This document shows, in pieces, positions 7,626 to 17,122 of a stretch of 64,000 nt of DNA. Source of the stretch: CAVRUZ01 sp963724495 (GTDB lineage Bacteria > Actinomycetota > Actinomycetes > Propionibacteriales > DAIQRJ01). Location: contig CAVRUZ010000002.1 in assembly GCA_963724495.1 (NCBI GenBank), positions 868,001 to 932,000 on the forward strand, read 5' to 3'. Below the pieces are notes generated by a model, which saw nothing but the letters and a program-made list of their open reading frames with translations, did no database searches and was not told the DNA's origin. The translations under genes were made by a program, and so were the position numbers. Position 1 is the stretch's first letter; each line of letters begins with the position of its first letter.

Positions 7626-8300
7626 TCAGCAGCTGTGCTCGGTGGCCAGCTTCCGGAGCGTGGCGATGCTGTCGGCGGCGTTCTCCGCGCCGTAGACGGC
7701 GGAACCGGCCACGAACGTGTCGGCACCGGCCTCGGCGCAGGCGGCGATGGTGTCGGCCGACACTCCCCCGTCGACCTGCAGCCAGACGTCACCACCGGCC
7801 GCCGAGATCGCAGCCCGGGCGGTGCGGACTTTGGCCAGACAGGCTTGGAGAAACTCCTGCCCGCCGAAGCCGGGTTCGACCGTCATCACCAGCAGCAGGT
7901 CGAACTCGCCCAGCATGGAGAGGAACGGCTCCAGCGGAGTCGCAGGCCGGACTGCCAGTCCTGCCCGGGCCCCAGCCTTGCGAAGCTCGCGGGCCAGCCG
8001 AACCGGTGCCACCGCCGCCTCGGCATGGAAGGTGACCGACGCCGCACCGGCCTCGGCGTAGCCCGGCGCCCACCGGTCGGGATCCTCGATCATCAGGTGG
8101 GCGTCGATCGGCAGCGGGCTGGTCTGCACGAGCCGCTCGACCACCGGCAGTCCGAGCGTGAGGTTCGGGACGAAGTGGTTGTCCATGACGTCGACGTGGG
8201 CGAGATCGGCATCGGCGATCTTGGCCAGTTCCGCCTCGAGGTTCGCGAAGTCGGCGGAGAGGATGCTCGGCGCGATCCGGATGCTGCTGCCCGTGGCCAT
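7626..8300 (-). CDS. rpe: Ribulose-phosphate 3-epimerase
   Basis: 224 residues. TIM-barrel enzyme interconverting ribulose 5-phosphate and xylulose 5-phosphate in the pentose phosphate pathway. Signature segments: IAPSILSADFANLEAEL, HVDVMDNHFVPNLTLG (metal-binding His/Asp), DAHLMIEDP, MTVEPGFGGQEF, WLQVDGGVSADTI and AGSAVYG phosphate-binding end. Length is normal. Downstream of rsmB in the def-fmt-rsmB-rpe row. Confidence 0.96.
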   Translation of the reverse strand: MATGSSIRIAPSILSADFANLEAELAKIADADLAHVDVMDNHFVPNLTLGLPVVERLVQTSPLPIDAHLMIEDPDRWAPGYAEAGAASVTFHAEAAVAPVRLARELRKAGARAGLAVRPATPLEPFLSMLGEFDLLLVMTVEPGFGGQEFLQACLAKVRTARAAISAAGGDVWLQVDGGVSADTIAACAEAGADTFVAGSAVYGAENAADSIATLRKLATEHSC

Positions 8301-8425
8301 GCCGGAAGGCTAGTCGTGACGTCTGCCAGCGCACCTGCCGAGCAGAAGTGGCCGCCACATCGTTGATCCGGCGCCTTTGGAGCTCGTTGGGCGATCTGGT
8401 GGCCACTATTGCCCGGCCGACGAGG

Positions 8426-9863
8426 TCAGAGCTTGCGGAAGAGGGCGAGGTACATCGCGTCGGTGTCGTGCACGTGCGGCCAGAGCTGGACGGCTGGGCC
8501 GGCTCCGAGCTCAGGGACGCCAGGAAGGTAGGGGCGAGCGTCGACCGCGACGACGCCGCGCGACCCGTCAGCGAACGGGCCCACCTGGGCTGCTGTCTCG
8601 TCCAGGTGCGGCGAGCAGGTGACATAGGCGACCAGACCGCCCGGCCGCAACGCCGCGATGGCGGAGTCGAACAGCTCGCGCTGGAGGGTGAGCAGACCGG
8701 GCAGGTCGTCCGGCGTCCGCCGCCAGCGGGCCTCGGGCCGGCGGCGGAGCGCGCCGAGCCCAGAGCAAGGGGCGTCGAGCAGGACCCGGTCGAACTCCCC
8801 CGGCTGCTCGGCCCCGATGGCCCGGCCGTCGGCCTCGCGGACCGTGACCGATTCGGCGAGCCGGCGGACCGACGTCCGGACCAGTTCCGCGCGGTGGGCC
8901 GACGTCTCGACGGCCAGCAGGTTCGCGCCCCGCTGCGCGGCGAGCGCACCCAACAGCCCGGCCTTGCCGCCTGGCCCGGCACACAGGTCCAGCCAGCGGA
9001 GGTCGGGTCCGACGATCGGCGCGGCGGCCAGGGCCAGGGCCACGAGCTGGGAGCCCTCGTCCTGGACGGCGGCCGAGCCGTCGGCCACCGCGGCAAGATC
9101 TCCCGGGTCGCCGTGGGACAGCCGCCACGCGGTCGGTGCCAGCAGTCCGGGCGACGCGCCGGCCTCGGCCAGTTCGACCTCTGCGCCGAGGCCTGGTCGC
9201 GCGGCCAGCGTCACCGCTGCCGGAGCGTTGTCGGCCACCAGGAGGTCGACGAGCTCGGAGGTCGGGCGACCAGCAGCCGCCAGCGCGTCCGCGAACGCCG
9301 ACACGATCCAGGTCGGGTGACTGTGCTCCACCGCGAGCCGGGACGGGGCGTCGAGACCGGCGGTGACCCGGCCGATCCACCCGTCGCGATCGGTCTCGCC
9401 CACCCGCCGAAGAACCGCGTTGACCAGCCCCGCGACGCCGCTGTGGGTCCGCCGGCGCGCCAGTGCGACCGTCTCCGACACGGCGGCGTGCGACGGCACC
9501 CGGAGGTTGAGCAACTGGTGTGATCCCAGCCGGGCGAGGTCGACCGCGATGCCGTCCATCGCCTCGATCGGCCGCCCGGCCGCCGAGGTGATGACGGCGT
9601 CGAGGAGACCCTGGTACCGCAGCGTGCCGTAGGTCAGTTCGGTGGCGAGCGCCGCATCGCGGGTGGGCAGCCGGGCACGTGCGAAGCAGGGCGGGAAGAA
9701 CGAGGTTGGCGTAGGCGTCCTGCTCGCGCACTGCGGTAAGGGCCTCGAGAGCCACCGAACGGGCCGAGGCCGGCCCACGCCGGCCCTTGGTGCTCGACGG
9801 ACCGCCGCGGCGGCGGCCGTGGCCAGGTGTCCGCCGCCCGCCGGAGGTTGGCGTCCCGGTCAC
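8426..9863 (-). CDS. rsmB: 16S rRNA m5C967 methyltransferase RsmB, frame broken near 9677-9680
   Basis: SAM-dependent cytosine-5 methyltransferase with an N-terminal NusB-like RNA-binding domain. The N-terminus from GTG at 9863 (SARSVALEALTAVREQDAYANLVLPALL) is in one frame; from RDAALATELTYGTLRYQGLL onward it is in the next. At CGC-ACGT-GCC there are four bases where three fit, so one surplus base lies at 9677-9680. The catalytic part has SAM motif LDLCAGPGGKAGLLGAL, VLLDAPCSGLGALRRRPEARW (catalytic Cys in PCSG) and LVAYVTCSPHLDET (second Cys). The restored protein is about 478 residues, in range for RsmB. Confidence 0.92.
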
Positions 9864-9908
9864 GAAGGCACCCTCACGCGCGACTCCGCCACCGGGGCGA
9901 CCGCTCGC

Positions 9909-10862
9909 TCATGCCAGCACCCAGCCGTCCGGCTTGCTTCCGCGGGCCCAGTCCTCCGCTGGCATGGCGCGCTTTCCTGGCGGGCGCACGTTCGAGAGCC
10001 GGACCGGTCGGGTGGCCGTTCCTACCCAGACGTCTTGTCGTCCGGCCGAAATCTGGCCCGGTTGGAGGGCTGGCCCGGCGTAGGTCTCACCGGCGGCAGG
10101 GTCAACCGGTCCGAGTCCGAGCCGCGTTCCGTTCGGCAGCGTCGTCCAGGCTCCCGGATCCGGCGTCACGGCCCGCGCCCTTCGGTCGACTGCGAAGGCG
10201 GGTTGGGTGAAGTCGAGGCGTCCGTCAGCCGAAGACAGTTTCGGAGCGGAGCTGACGCCGTCTTCGGGTTGCGGTTGCGGCCGGGCAGTCCCGTCGGCGA
10301 TGGCGTCGAGGGTCGCTGCCAGCAGCGCGGCACCGTTCGTGGCGAGCCGGCCGAGAACGTCGCCAGCGGTGTCTTCGGCTCCGATCTTCTCGGTGACCGT
10401 GCCGAACACGGGACCGGTGTCGAGCCCTCGCTCGATCAGGAACGTGGTGGCACCGGTGAGGTCGTCCCCGGCCAGGATCGCGTGCTGCACCGGGGCGGCG
10501 CCGCGCCAGGCCGGCAGGATGGAGAAGTGCAGATTCACCCAACCCTGCTTGGGGATCGCCAGGCCGGCTGCCGTGATGAAGCCTCCATATGCCACCACCG
10601 GGCAGACGTCGGGTTCGAGCTCGGTCAGGGTCGAGAGGAAGGCTGGGTCCGACGGCTTGGGTGGGGTGAGCACCTGCACGCCTGCCTCGTCCGCCGCCAT
10701 GCGTACCGGTGACGGCTGTGGTCGCCGACCCCGGCCGGCGGGCGCGTCCGGACGGGTCACGACCGCCACGACCTGGTGTCGGGACTCGAGCAGGGCACGC
10801 AGAGCGGGTACGGCAGGTTCGGGCGTTCCGGCGAAGACCAGCCTGAGCGACCGGCCGCTCAC
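9909..10862 (-). CDS. fmt: Methionyl-tRNA formyltransferase
   Basis: 317 residues. Transfers formyl from 10-formyl-THF to initiator Met-tRNA. N-terminal Rossmann-like domain LRLVFAGTPEPAVPALRALL; catalytic region NLHFSILPAWRGAAPVQHAILAG carries the Asn-His and SLLPxxRG-type signature; C-terminal OB fold binds tRNA. The ATG overlaps the def stop as ATGA, coupling formylation and deformylation genes as in most bacteria. Confidence 0.96.
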   Translation of the reverse strand: MSGRSLRLVFAGTPEPAVPALRALLESRHQVVAVVTRPDAPAGRGRRPQPSPVRMAADEAGVQVLTPPKPSDPAFLSTLTELEPDVCPVVAYGGFITAAGLAIPKQGWVNLHFSILPAWRGAAPVQHAILAGDDLTGATTFLIERGLDTGPVFGTVTEKIGAEDTAGDVLGRLATNGAALLAATLDAIADGTARPQPQPEDGVSSAPKLSSADGRLDFTQPAFAVDRRARAVTPDPGAWTTLPNGTRLGLGPVDPAAGETYAGPALQPGQISAGRQDVWVGTATRPVRLSNVRPPGKRAMPAEDWARGSKPDGWVLA

Positions 10863-11404
10863 AGCATCACGCCTGAGGCGTCGTGCGGACTGGTCCTGAC
10901 CTCGCGCACCGCGTCGCCGAACCAGTCCGCCTGCTCGATCGCCCGCATCGCCTCGGCCCTGGCCTCGGGGTCCAGCCGGTCGAGGAAGAGGATCCCGTCG
11001 AGGTGGTCGGTCTCGTGCTGAAGGCAGCGAGCCAGCTTCTCGGTGCCCTCGATGACCAGCGGCTCGCCGAACATCGACATCCCGCGGGCGACGACCCGAG
11101 CCGCACGCGGCGTCTCGAAGCTGAAGTCCGGGATCGACAGGCAGCCCTCGGGCCCGCAGATCTGCTCTGTCGACAACTCGAGGACGGGGTTGACGAGGTG
11201 CCCGACCTCATCCTCGACATGCCAGGTGAACACCCGCAGGCCGACGCCGAGCTGCGGTGCCGCCAGTCCGGCCCCCGGAGCGGCCAGCATCGTGTCGGTG
11301 AGGTCGGCGACCAGCGTGCGCAGCTCTGCGTCGAAGTCGACCACCTCGGCAGCCCGCTGCCGGAGCACGGGATCACCCAGCAACCGGATCGGCGTCACGC
11401 TCAT
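10859..11404 (-). CDS. def: Peptide deformylase
   Basis: 181 residues from ATG at 11404. Metalloenzyme removing N-formyl groups from nascent chains. All three motifs are present: GAGLAAPQLGV (motif 1, GxGLAAxQ), GPEGCLSIP (motif 2, EGCLS with the metal Cys) and QHETDHLDGILF (motif 3, HExxH). C-terminal region after the helix is ordinary for actinobacteria. Followed by fmt with overlapping stop/start. Confidence 0.96.
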   Translation of the reverse strand: MSVTPIRLLGDPVLRQRAAEVVDFDAELRTLVADLTDTMLAAPGAGLAAPQLGVGLRVFTWHVEDEVGHLVNPVLELSTEQICGPEGCLSIPDFSFETPRAARVVARGMSMFGEPLVIEGTEKLARCLQHETDHLDGILFLDRLDPEARAEAMRAIEQADWFGDAVREVRTSPHDASGVML

Positions 11405-11448
11405 TCGCTCGTCCTCTCGCGGGTTCGCGCCGTGGTTGGGTCCACCGG

Positions 11449-12126
11449 TCAGCCGACCGGCAGGCCGTGCTCGCGCATGTCGCGGCGCAGTCCGTCGGCA
11501 TCCTCGAAGACCACCGCCTGCCAGCCGGCGGCGACGGCGCCATCGACGTTGGCAGGGGTGTCGTCGGTGAAGAAGACCGTGGCCCCATCCAGTCCGAACC
11601 GGTCGGTGAGCAGTCGGTAGATCCGTGCCTCCGGCTTCAGCGTCCGCTCCATCCCCGACACCACGACCCCGTCCAGCTCTCCGAGCACCGGAAAGGCTTC
11701 GAGTGCGCTCGGCCAGGTCTCGGCGGAGAAGTTGGTGAGCCCGTACACGGGCATGCCGGCAGCCTTCAGCTCGCGCAGGAGCGCCACGGTGCCGCTTATC
11801 TCGGGACCGAGCGAGCGGGTCCAGTTGTGGTGGTAGGCCACGATCAGCTCCGTGTGTTCCGGATGCCGTTCGGCGAGTTCGCGTACGCCCTCCGCAAAGG
11901 TCCGGCCGCCGTCCTGCCGCCGGTTCCACTCGCTGGTGACGATTTCGGCGAGAAACCGCCGACGCTCGACCGGCTCGGGAATGAGCTCCTCGTAGATCCG
12001 TTCGGGATCCCAGTCGAGCAGGACTCCCCCGACGTCGAACACCATCGCGCGCACCTCGGTCACGCTCGGCAGGCTACCCATCCCGCTGGCCCCGCCGGCG
12101 GAGCCGTCCGGCGCCGCGGGAGCCAT
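11449..12126 (-). CDS. HAD-superfamily hydrolase (subfamily IA)
   Basis: 225 residues with the HAD motifs: MVFDVGGVLLDWDPERI (motif I; the expected DxD nucleophile region reads DVGGV, as in the epoxide-hydrolase/haloacid group), VYGLTNFSAETW (motif II, Thr/Asn), LKPEARIY (motif III Lys) and VFFTDDTPANVDGA (motif IV acidic pair). Start ATG at 12126 has GAAGGG upstream; ATG at 12081 is also possible. Substrate unknown: phosphatase or dehalogenase-like activities are both known in this subfamily. Lies between priA and def. Confidence 0.85.
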   Translation of the reverse strand: MAPAAPDGSAGGASGMGSLPSVTEVRAMVFDVGGVLLDWDPERIYEELIPEPVERRRFLAEIVTSEWNRRQDGGRTFAEGVRELAERHPEHTELIVAYHHNWTRSLGPEISGTVALLRELKAAGMPVYGLTNFSAETWPSALEAFPVLGELDGVVVSGMERTLKPEARIYRLLTDRFGLDGATVFFTDDTPANVDGAVAAGWQAVVFEDADGLRRDMREHGLPVG

Positions 12127-12254
12127 CCAGCCCTTCGCGTGCCGAATCTGACGCCAGATGGCGGGCCTGCCCTGTCGTCACGCTCGGGCCCGGACCGGGG
12201 TCGGATCTGCAGTCCGATTTCGCACGTCGGCCGTGGACGCCCATCCGAGTCGGT

Positions 12255-14304
12255 CTAGGCCAGGGGCACCGGATCGAGGCGGATCCGCACGGTGCCGTCC
12301 TCCTTCGCAGCCGACCGCCGCGCCTGCTGCTGCCGCAGCAGCGAGGCGAGCTCGGCGCCGGCCCTCGGCGGAACCCGCACGACGAGCCTGACGTCCAGAT
12401 CGCCCGGCAGCTCGCCCTCGGGCGGCGCTGCCGGCTCTGACCGGGTGGCCACCATCGCCACCGGACCGAGGAGTTCCGCGCCGGCCGGCAGCCCGGCCCG
12501 GTCCAGCCCGGCGGCTACCGCCTCGACGGCCGCCTTGTCGCCATCGATCGTGGCGAGCCGGGCCGCGGGCGGAAGGTGGCTGGAGCGGCGCTCGGCCAGC
12601 TCCCGGTCGGCGAAGCTGACCGGGTCCCACGCCACCAGCGCCTGCGCCGCCCGCGAGCCCGGTGGGGCGACGAGCAGCACCCGGCCGCCCGCACCGGCTG
12701 GCCGCACCAGCGCGGCGGCGGCCATCCACCGTCGCAGTGCCTCCTCTTCGGCTCGCAGGTCGGCGCGCCCAAGGAGCAACAGACCGTCGAGCAGGACGGC
12801 AGCCGCGTAGCCCTCGTCTGCCACCGGCTCGCCGCCGGGAGTGGCGATCACCAGCGCCCGCTCGGCACCGACCCGAGGCACCACCTTGTCGCCCGCGGAG
12901 GTCCGGACAGGCACACCCGGAAACGCGCGACCGAGTTCCTCGGCGGTGCGCGAACTGCCGATCATCGGCGCACGCAGACGGGTGCCGCCACAGGCGGAGC
13001 AGGCGAAGTCGGAGAGCCCGGTGCCGCACCACCGGCACGCGAGCCCATGTCCCGCCGTGGCCTGCGCGATCGGCCCGCCGCAGGCCGGGCACACCACCCG
13101 GGTATGGCAGTCCGCGCACGCGACGGCCAGCGCGTACCCCTGCCTGGGCACCTGCACCAGCACCGGGCCATCGGCGAGGCCGTCGCGGATCACCTGCATG
13201 GCCTCGCGCGGGACCCGCGACGACGCGGCGAGTGGGTCTCGCTCGCGCTGGCGATCGCTGGCACCGGCGATCGTCACGCGCGGGGACGACTCGCGGAGCC
13301 TGGTGCGACTCGGTCGAACCTCACGTGCCCAGCCGCCCTCCACCAGGAGAGCCCGTTCGGTGCTGGTGGCGTATCCCGCCAGCACGGCCACGGCTCCGGC
13401 CTGCTGGGCCCGGCGCAACAGCACCTCCCGCACGTGCCAGCCGGGCGCCCGCGGCTCGACGTGCAGGTCGTCGCCGTCGTCGTAGCAGGCCACCAGCCCG
13501 AGGTTCGCGACCGGCGCGAACGCCGCGCTGCGGGTGCCGATCACGACGCCGACCTGGCCGCGGCTCACGGCGAGAAACTGCCGGTACCGCTTGGCCGGAC
13601 CCAGGTCGGCGGTCATCGCGACGTACCGGCCGGTTCCCAGGACCTGGTCGCACGCGAGCTCGAGCCGGCCGACGTCACGGTGGTCGGGCACCACGAGGAC
13701 AGCGCCGCGACCGGCCTCAAGGGCGGTGCCGGCCAGTTCCGCAAGCGCGACGGGCCACTGCGCCCCGTGGTCCGGCCGCAGGGTCACCGAGGCGAACGAG
13801 CCCCGGCCGGATGCGATGTCGTCGACGAGTTCGGCGCCACCCTCGTAATCGGCCCAGCAGGACGCCGAACCCGACGGCGCAACGGGTGGCACAGCGTCGG
13901 TAGCAGCCGTCGGTGTCTCGGCCTCGACGCGGGCATGTCTGGGCGGGATCGCCTGACGGAGGATGTCGAACGTCTGGCCGGCGTAACGCGCGGCGACCGC
14001 TTCGGCCAGGGCCAGCACCTCGGGACTCAGGACCCGTTCGGGCGAGACCACAGCGCGAATCGGGGTGAGTGCCCGGCCCGCATCCGAGCTGGCGAGCCGG
14101 TCGACGACGAATCCGTCGCGGTCGCGCCCGGCGAACCGGACCTTGACCCGGACACCCGGTTGCGCGTCATCCGCGAGGTCGGGTGGCACGTCGTAGTCGA
14201 ACGTCCGGTCCAGGTGCGCCAGTCCGGTGTCGACCCGGACCGCGGCGACCGGCAGCGCGACAGTTGATTGCCGCGGTCTTGGTATTTGCCGCGGTTTCGG
14301 TCAC
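12255..14304 (-). CDS. priA: Primosomal protein N' (PriA), helicase-degenerate actinobacterial form, frame broken near 14264
   Basis: Replication-restart protein. The main frame runs from DRTFDYDVPPDLADDAQPGVRVKVRFAGR (DNA-binding domain) to the C-terminus. Upstream residues TVALPVAAVRVDTGLAHL are conserved-looking but have no start codon in frame; the adjacent frame offers GTG at 14304 (VTETAANTKTAA), joined by one surplus base near 14264. Four CxxC-type pairs (CADC, CPAC, CRWC, CSAC; around 13100-12985) form the zinc-binding domain. Walker A is absent and the DEAH position reads YDDGDD, as known for actinobacterial PriA, so ATP-driven unwinding is unlikely. Confidence 0.9.
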
Positions 14305-14383
14305 CGCCGGAGGCTATCGCCGCGGACCGACCGCGCCCGGGCCGAGCCGACCACCCTCTCGGGCAGCCGGCGGCCCCTGCGGC

Positions 14384-15616
14384 TCAGGACGTGACTGCGG
14401 CGGCCACCGGCCGGGCGGCGGTGGCACCTGCGCCGACCGACGAGAGCAGCTGCTCCACCCGGTCGGTGTGCTCCCAGGTGAAGTCCACGTCGGTCCGGCC
14501 GAAGTGGCCGTAGGCGGCGGTCGCGGCATAGATCGGGCGGCGCAGGTCGAGCTGCTCGATGATGGCGCCGGGACGCAGGTCGAAGGTCTTGTGCACGCCG
14601 GCCACGATCGCGTCCAGGTCGGCGGTCTCGGTGCCGTAGCAGTCGAGGTAGAAGCCCACCGGGTGGGCCACCCCGATCGCGTAGGCAACCTGGCACTCCG
14701 CCCGGCGGGCGAGCCCGGCCGCCACGATGGTCTTGGCGACCCACCGCATCGCGTAGCAGGCCGACCGGTCGACCTTTGTCGGGTCCTTGCCGCTGAACGC
14801 GCCGCCGCCGTGACGGGCGTAGCCGCCGTAGGTGTCGACGATGATCTTGCGGCCGGTGAGACCGGCGTCGCCCATCGGACCACCCACCTCGAAGCGCCCG
14901 GTCGGGTTCACATAGATCGTGGTGGCCGAGTGGTCGAGGTCGTATCCGGCGAGGACGGGCTCGATGACGTACTCACGGATGTCCGGCGCCAGCATGTTGG
15001 CCAGGTCCACGTCGGCCGCATGCTGGGTGGAGATCACCACGGCATCGACGCCGACCGGCCGGTCGTTCTGGTAGGCGACCGTCACCTGCGACTTCCCGTC
15101 TGGGCGCAGGTAGGGAACGACTTTGGACTTGCGAACTTCTGCGAGGCGCCGCGTGAGCTGGTGCGCCAGCATGATCGGCAACGGCATCAGCTCGGGCGTC
15201 TCGTCGCAGGCGTAACCGAACATCATCCCCTGGTCGCCGGCGCCGGTGGCGTCGGCGGCGTCGGCGGATCCGCCACGCTCCTCGAAGCCGTGGTCGACGC
15301 CCTGGGCGATGTCGGGTGACTGCTGGCCGATGGCGACGCTGACGCCGCAGGAGGCACCGTCGAAGCCCTTGACCGAGGAGTCGTACCCGATCTCCAGCAC
15401 GCGGTCACGGACGAGCTTCGGAATGTCGGCGTACGCCTCGGTGGTGACCTCGCCGGCGACCATGACCTGACCGGTGGTCAGGAGGGTCTCGACTGCGACC
15501 CGGCTGGCGGGGTCCTGGCGAAGCATTTCGTCGAGGATCGTGTCCGAGATCTGGTCGGCCATCTTGTCCGGGTGGCCCTCGGTGACCGACTCGGAGGTGA
15601 AGAGTCGTCGACTCAA
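14384..15616 (-). CDS. metK: S-adenosylmethionine synthetase
   Basis: 410 residues from TTG at 15616, with GGAAGG 9 nt upstream deciding this start (the frame is open beyond it). Makes SAM from methionine and ATP. Opens SRRLFTSESVTEGHPDKMADQISD (ATP-binding HPDK). GAGDQGMMFGYAC and the phosphate loop GGGAFSGKDPTKVDRSACY are present, as is DQSV-like substrate region. Normal length. Lies downstream of coaBC and upstream of priA as in most actinobacteria. Confidence 0.96.
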   Translation of the reverse strand: MSRRLFTSESVTEGHPDKMADQISDTILDEMLRQDPASRVAVETLLTTGQVMVAGEVTTEAYADIPKLVRDRVLEIGYDSSVKGFDGASCGVSVAIGQQSPDIAQGVDHGFEERGGSADAADATGAGDQGMMFGYACDETPELMPLPIMLAHQLTRRLAEVRKSKVVPYLRPDGKSQVTVAYQNDRPVGVDAVVISTQHAADVDLANMLAPDIREYVIEPVLAGYDLDHSATTIYVNPTGRFEVGGPMGDAGLTGRKIIVDTYGGYARHGGGAFSGKDPTKVDRSACYAMRWVAKTIVAAGLARRAECQVAYAIGVAHPVGFYLDCYGTETADLDAIVAGVHKTFDLRPGAIIEQLDLRRPIYAATAAYGHFGRTDVDFTWEHTDRVEQLLSSVGAGATAARPVAAAVTS

Positions 15617-15637
15617 GGCAGGGGTCCTTCCGGTTGA

Positions 15638-15650
15638 GGGGCCTAGCCCC
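15638..15650 (-). terminator. Short GC hairpin between coaBC and metK
   Basis: Perfect stem GGGGC/GCCCC around a 3-base loop (CTA on the plus strand), just upstream of the metK ribosome-binding site. It may end coaBC transcripts or modulate metK translation. Short and without a T-tract, so weak evidence. Confidence 0.3.
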
Positions 15651-15733
15651 AGGTGTGAACGTCGTCCGCGTGGTGGCGGCCAGTGCAACAGCCTCCCGCT
15701 CGGCGGTCATGCCGCTCGGCGGTGCGGGCGAGT

Positions 15734-17077
15734 CTAGTGCGTCTGCGGGCTGGTCTGGTCCGGCTCGCCACGGTGGCCGTCAGTGTCGGATCCTGGCGTG
15801 TGAGCCGCCAACCGGACCGCCACCACATCGAGCAGAGCATGGGCGACGACGACCTTGGCGGCGGGCGGGACGGCGATCGGCTCGTCGGTGCCGGCCAGGA
15901 TCAGAACCTCGTTGGCGTCGGTGCCGAATCCCCGGCCACTGCCCACGACGTTCACCACGGTGATGTCGGCCTTCTTGCGCCGGTGCTTGGCGAGCCCGTG
16001 CGCAGCCGCATCTCCGTCGGCGTCACCGGTCTCCGCGGCGAAGGCGACGATCTGCTGCCCGGCGTGCCGTCGCTCCACCAGGCCAGCGACGATGTCGGGA
16101 TTGACCGCGAGCTCGAGGGTCGGGCCCGCATCGCCGGCCTGCGCGCCGGCGGCCTTCTTGATCTTGCTTGCGGACTGGCCAGCCGGCCGGAAGTCGGCGG
16201 GAGCGGCCGCCATCACGACCACGTCCATCGTTGATGACAGCTCGGCCACCCGCTCGGCCAGTTCAGCCGTGGTGCTGACCTCGACGACGTCGGCCAGGCC
16301 GGCCGGTGCCTCGACCTGCGGGTTCGCGGCGACGAGGGTCACCTGAGCCCCGCGGGCGGCCGCCGCGGCGGCGATCGCGAAACCTTGCTTGCCGGACGAG
16401 TGGTTGGCGAGGAAACGGACGGGATCGAGCGGCTCCCGGGTCCCGCCGGCCGTGACCAGGACGCGTCGGCCGCCGAGGTCGGCGGCCAGCGGTGGCGGCG
16501 TGGCCAGGTAGGCGCTCGCGGCGGAGTACAGGGCTGCCGCCTCGGGCAGCCGCCCTGGTCCCGAGTCCGATCCGGTGAGCCGCCCCACAGCCGGGTCGAG
16601 AATGCGGACTCCGCGTGCGCGCAGCGTCGCGACGTTGGCGACGGTTGCCGGATGCGTCCACATCTCCGTGTGCATGGCCGGAGCCATCAGGACCGGGCAG
16701 CGGACGGTGAGCAGCGTGGCGGTGAGCAGGTCGTCTGCCCGCCCCGAAGCAGCCCGGGCCAGCAGGTCCGCAGTGGCCGGCGCGACGATCACCAGGTCGG
16801 CGGACCGGGCGAGGGACACGTGCTGGACCTGGTCGACCGCGCTGAAGACCCCGGTGTCGACCGGTTCGCCGGAGAGCGCCTCGAACGTCGCGGCGCCGAC
16901 GAACGACAGCGCGGCGGCAGTGGGGATGACCCGGACGCGCGCGCCGCTCTCACGCAGCAGTCGCAGCAGTTCGACGGCCTTGTAGGCCGCGATGCCGCCA
17001 GCGACGCCGAGCAGCACCCGGGGGCCGACCACGCCGGTGCCCGCCACTGCCTGGCTGCCTGACTGGTGCTCGGTCAC
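15734..17077 (-). CDS. coaBC: Bifunctional phosphopantothenoylcysteine decarboxylase / phosphopantothenate-cysteine ligase
   Basis: 447 residues from GTG at 17077. Two steps of coenzyme A synthesis. CoaC half: LLGVAGGIAAYKAVELLRLL (flavin binding), VQHVSLARSADLVIVAPATAD and LMAPAMHTEMW (the PAMN-type loop with catalytic Asn replaced by His in PAMH). CoaB half from about residue 205: VLVTAGGTREPLDPVRFLANHSSGKQG, AAAPADFRP and a Lys-rich KIKK segment. The PAMN-to-PAMH change is unusual and worth noting. Gene order rpoZ-coaBC-metK is typical of actinobacteria. Confidence 0.93.
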   Translation of the reverse strand: MTEHQSGSQAVAGTGVVGPRVLLGVAGGIAAYKAVELLRLLRESGARVRVIPTAAALSFVGAATFEALSGEPVDTGVFSAVDQVQHVSLARSADLVIVAPATADLLARAASGRADDLLTATLLTVRCPVLMAPAMHTEMWTHPATVANVATLRARGVRILDPAVGRLTGSDSGPGRLPEAAALYSAASAYLATPPPLAADLGGRRVLVTAGGTREPLDPVRFLANHSSGKQGFAIAAAAAARGAQVTLVAANPQVEAPAGLADVVEVSTTAELAERVAELSSTMDVVVMAAAPADFRPAGQSASKIKKAAGAQAGDAGPTLELAVNPDIVAGLVERRHAGQQIVAFAAETGDADGDAAAHGLAKHRRKKADITVVNVVGSGRGFGTDANEVLILAGTDEPIAVPPAAKVVVAHALLDVVAVRLAAHTPGSDTDGHRGEPDQTSPQTH

Positions 17078-17122
17078 CTCGCGGCCGCCGACCTGATCGG
17101 ACTGTTCGGAATGGGACTGCCG

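Noticed and set aside
15617..15733. SAM riboswitch upstream of metK
   Set aside because: None of the conserved SAM riboswitch blocks is visible; only a 5-bp hairpin is present.
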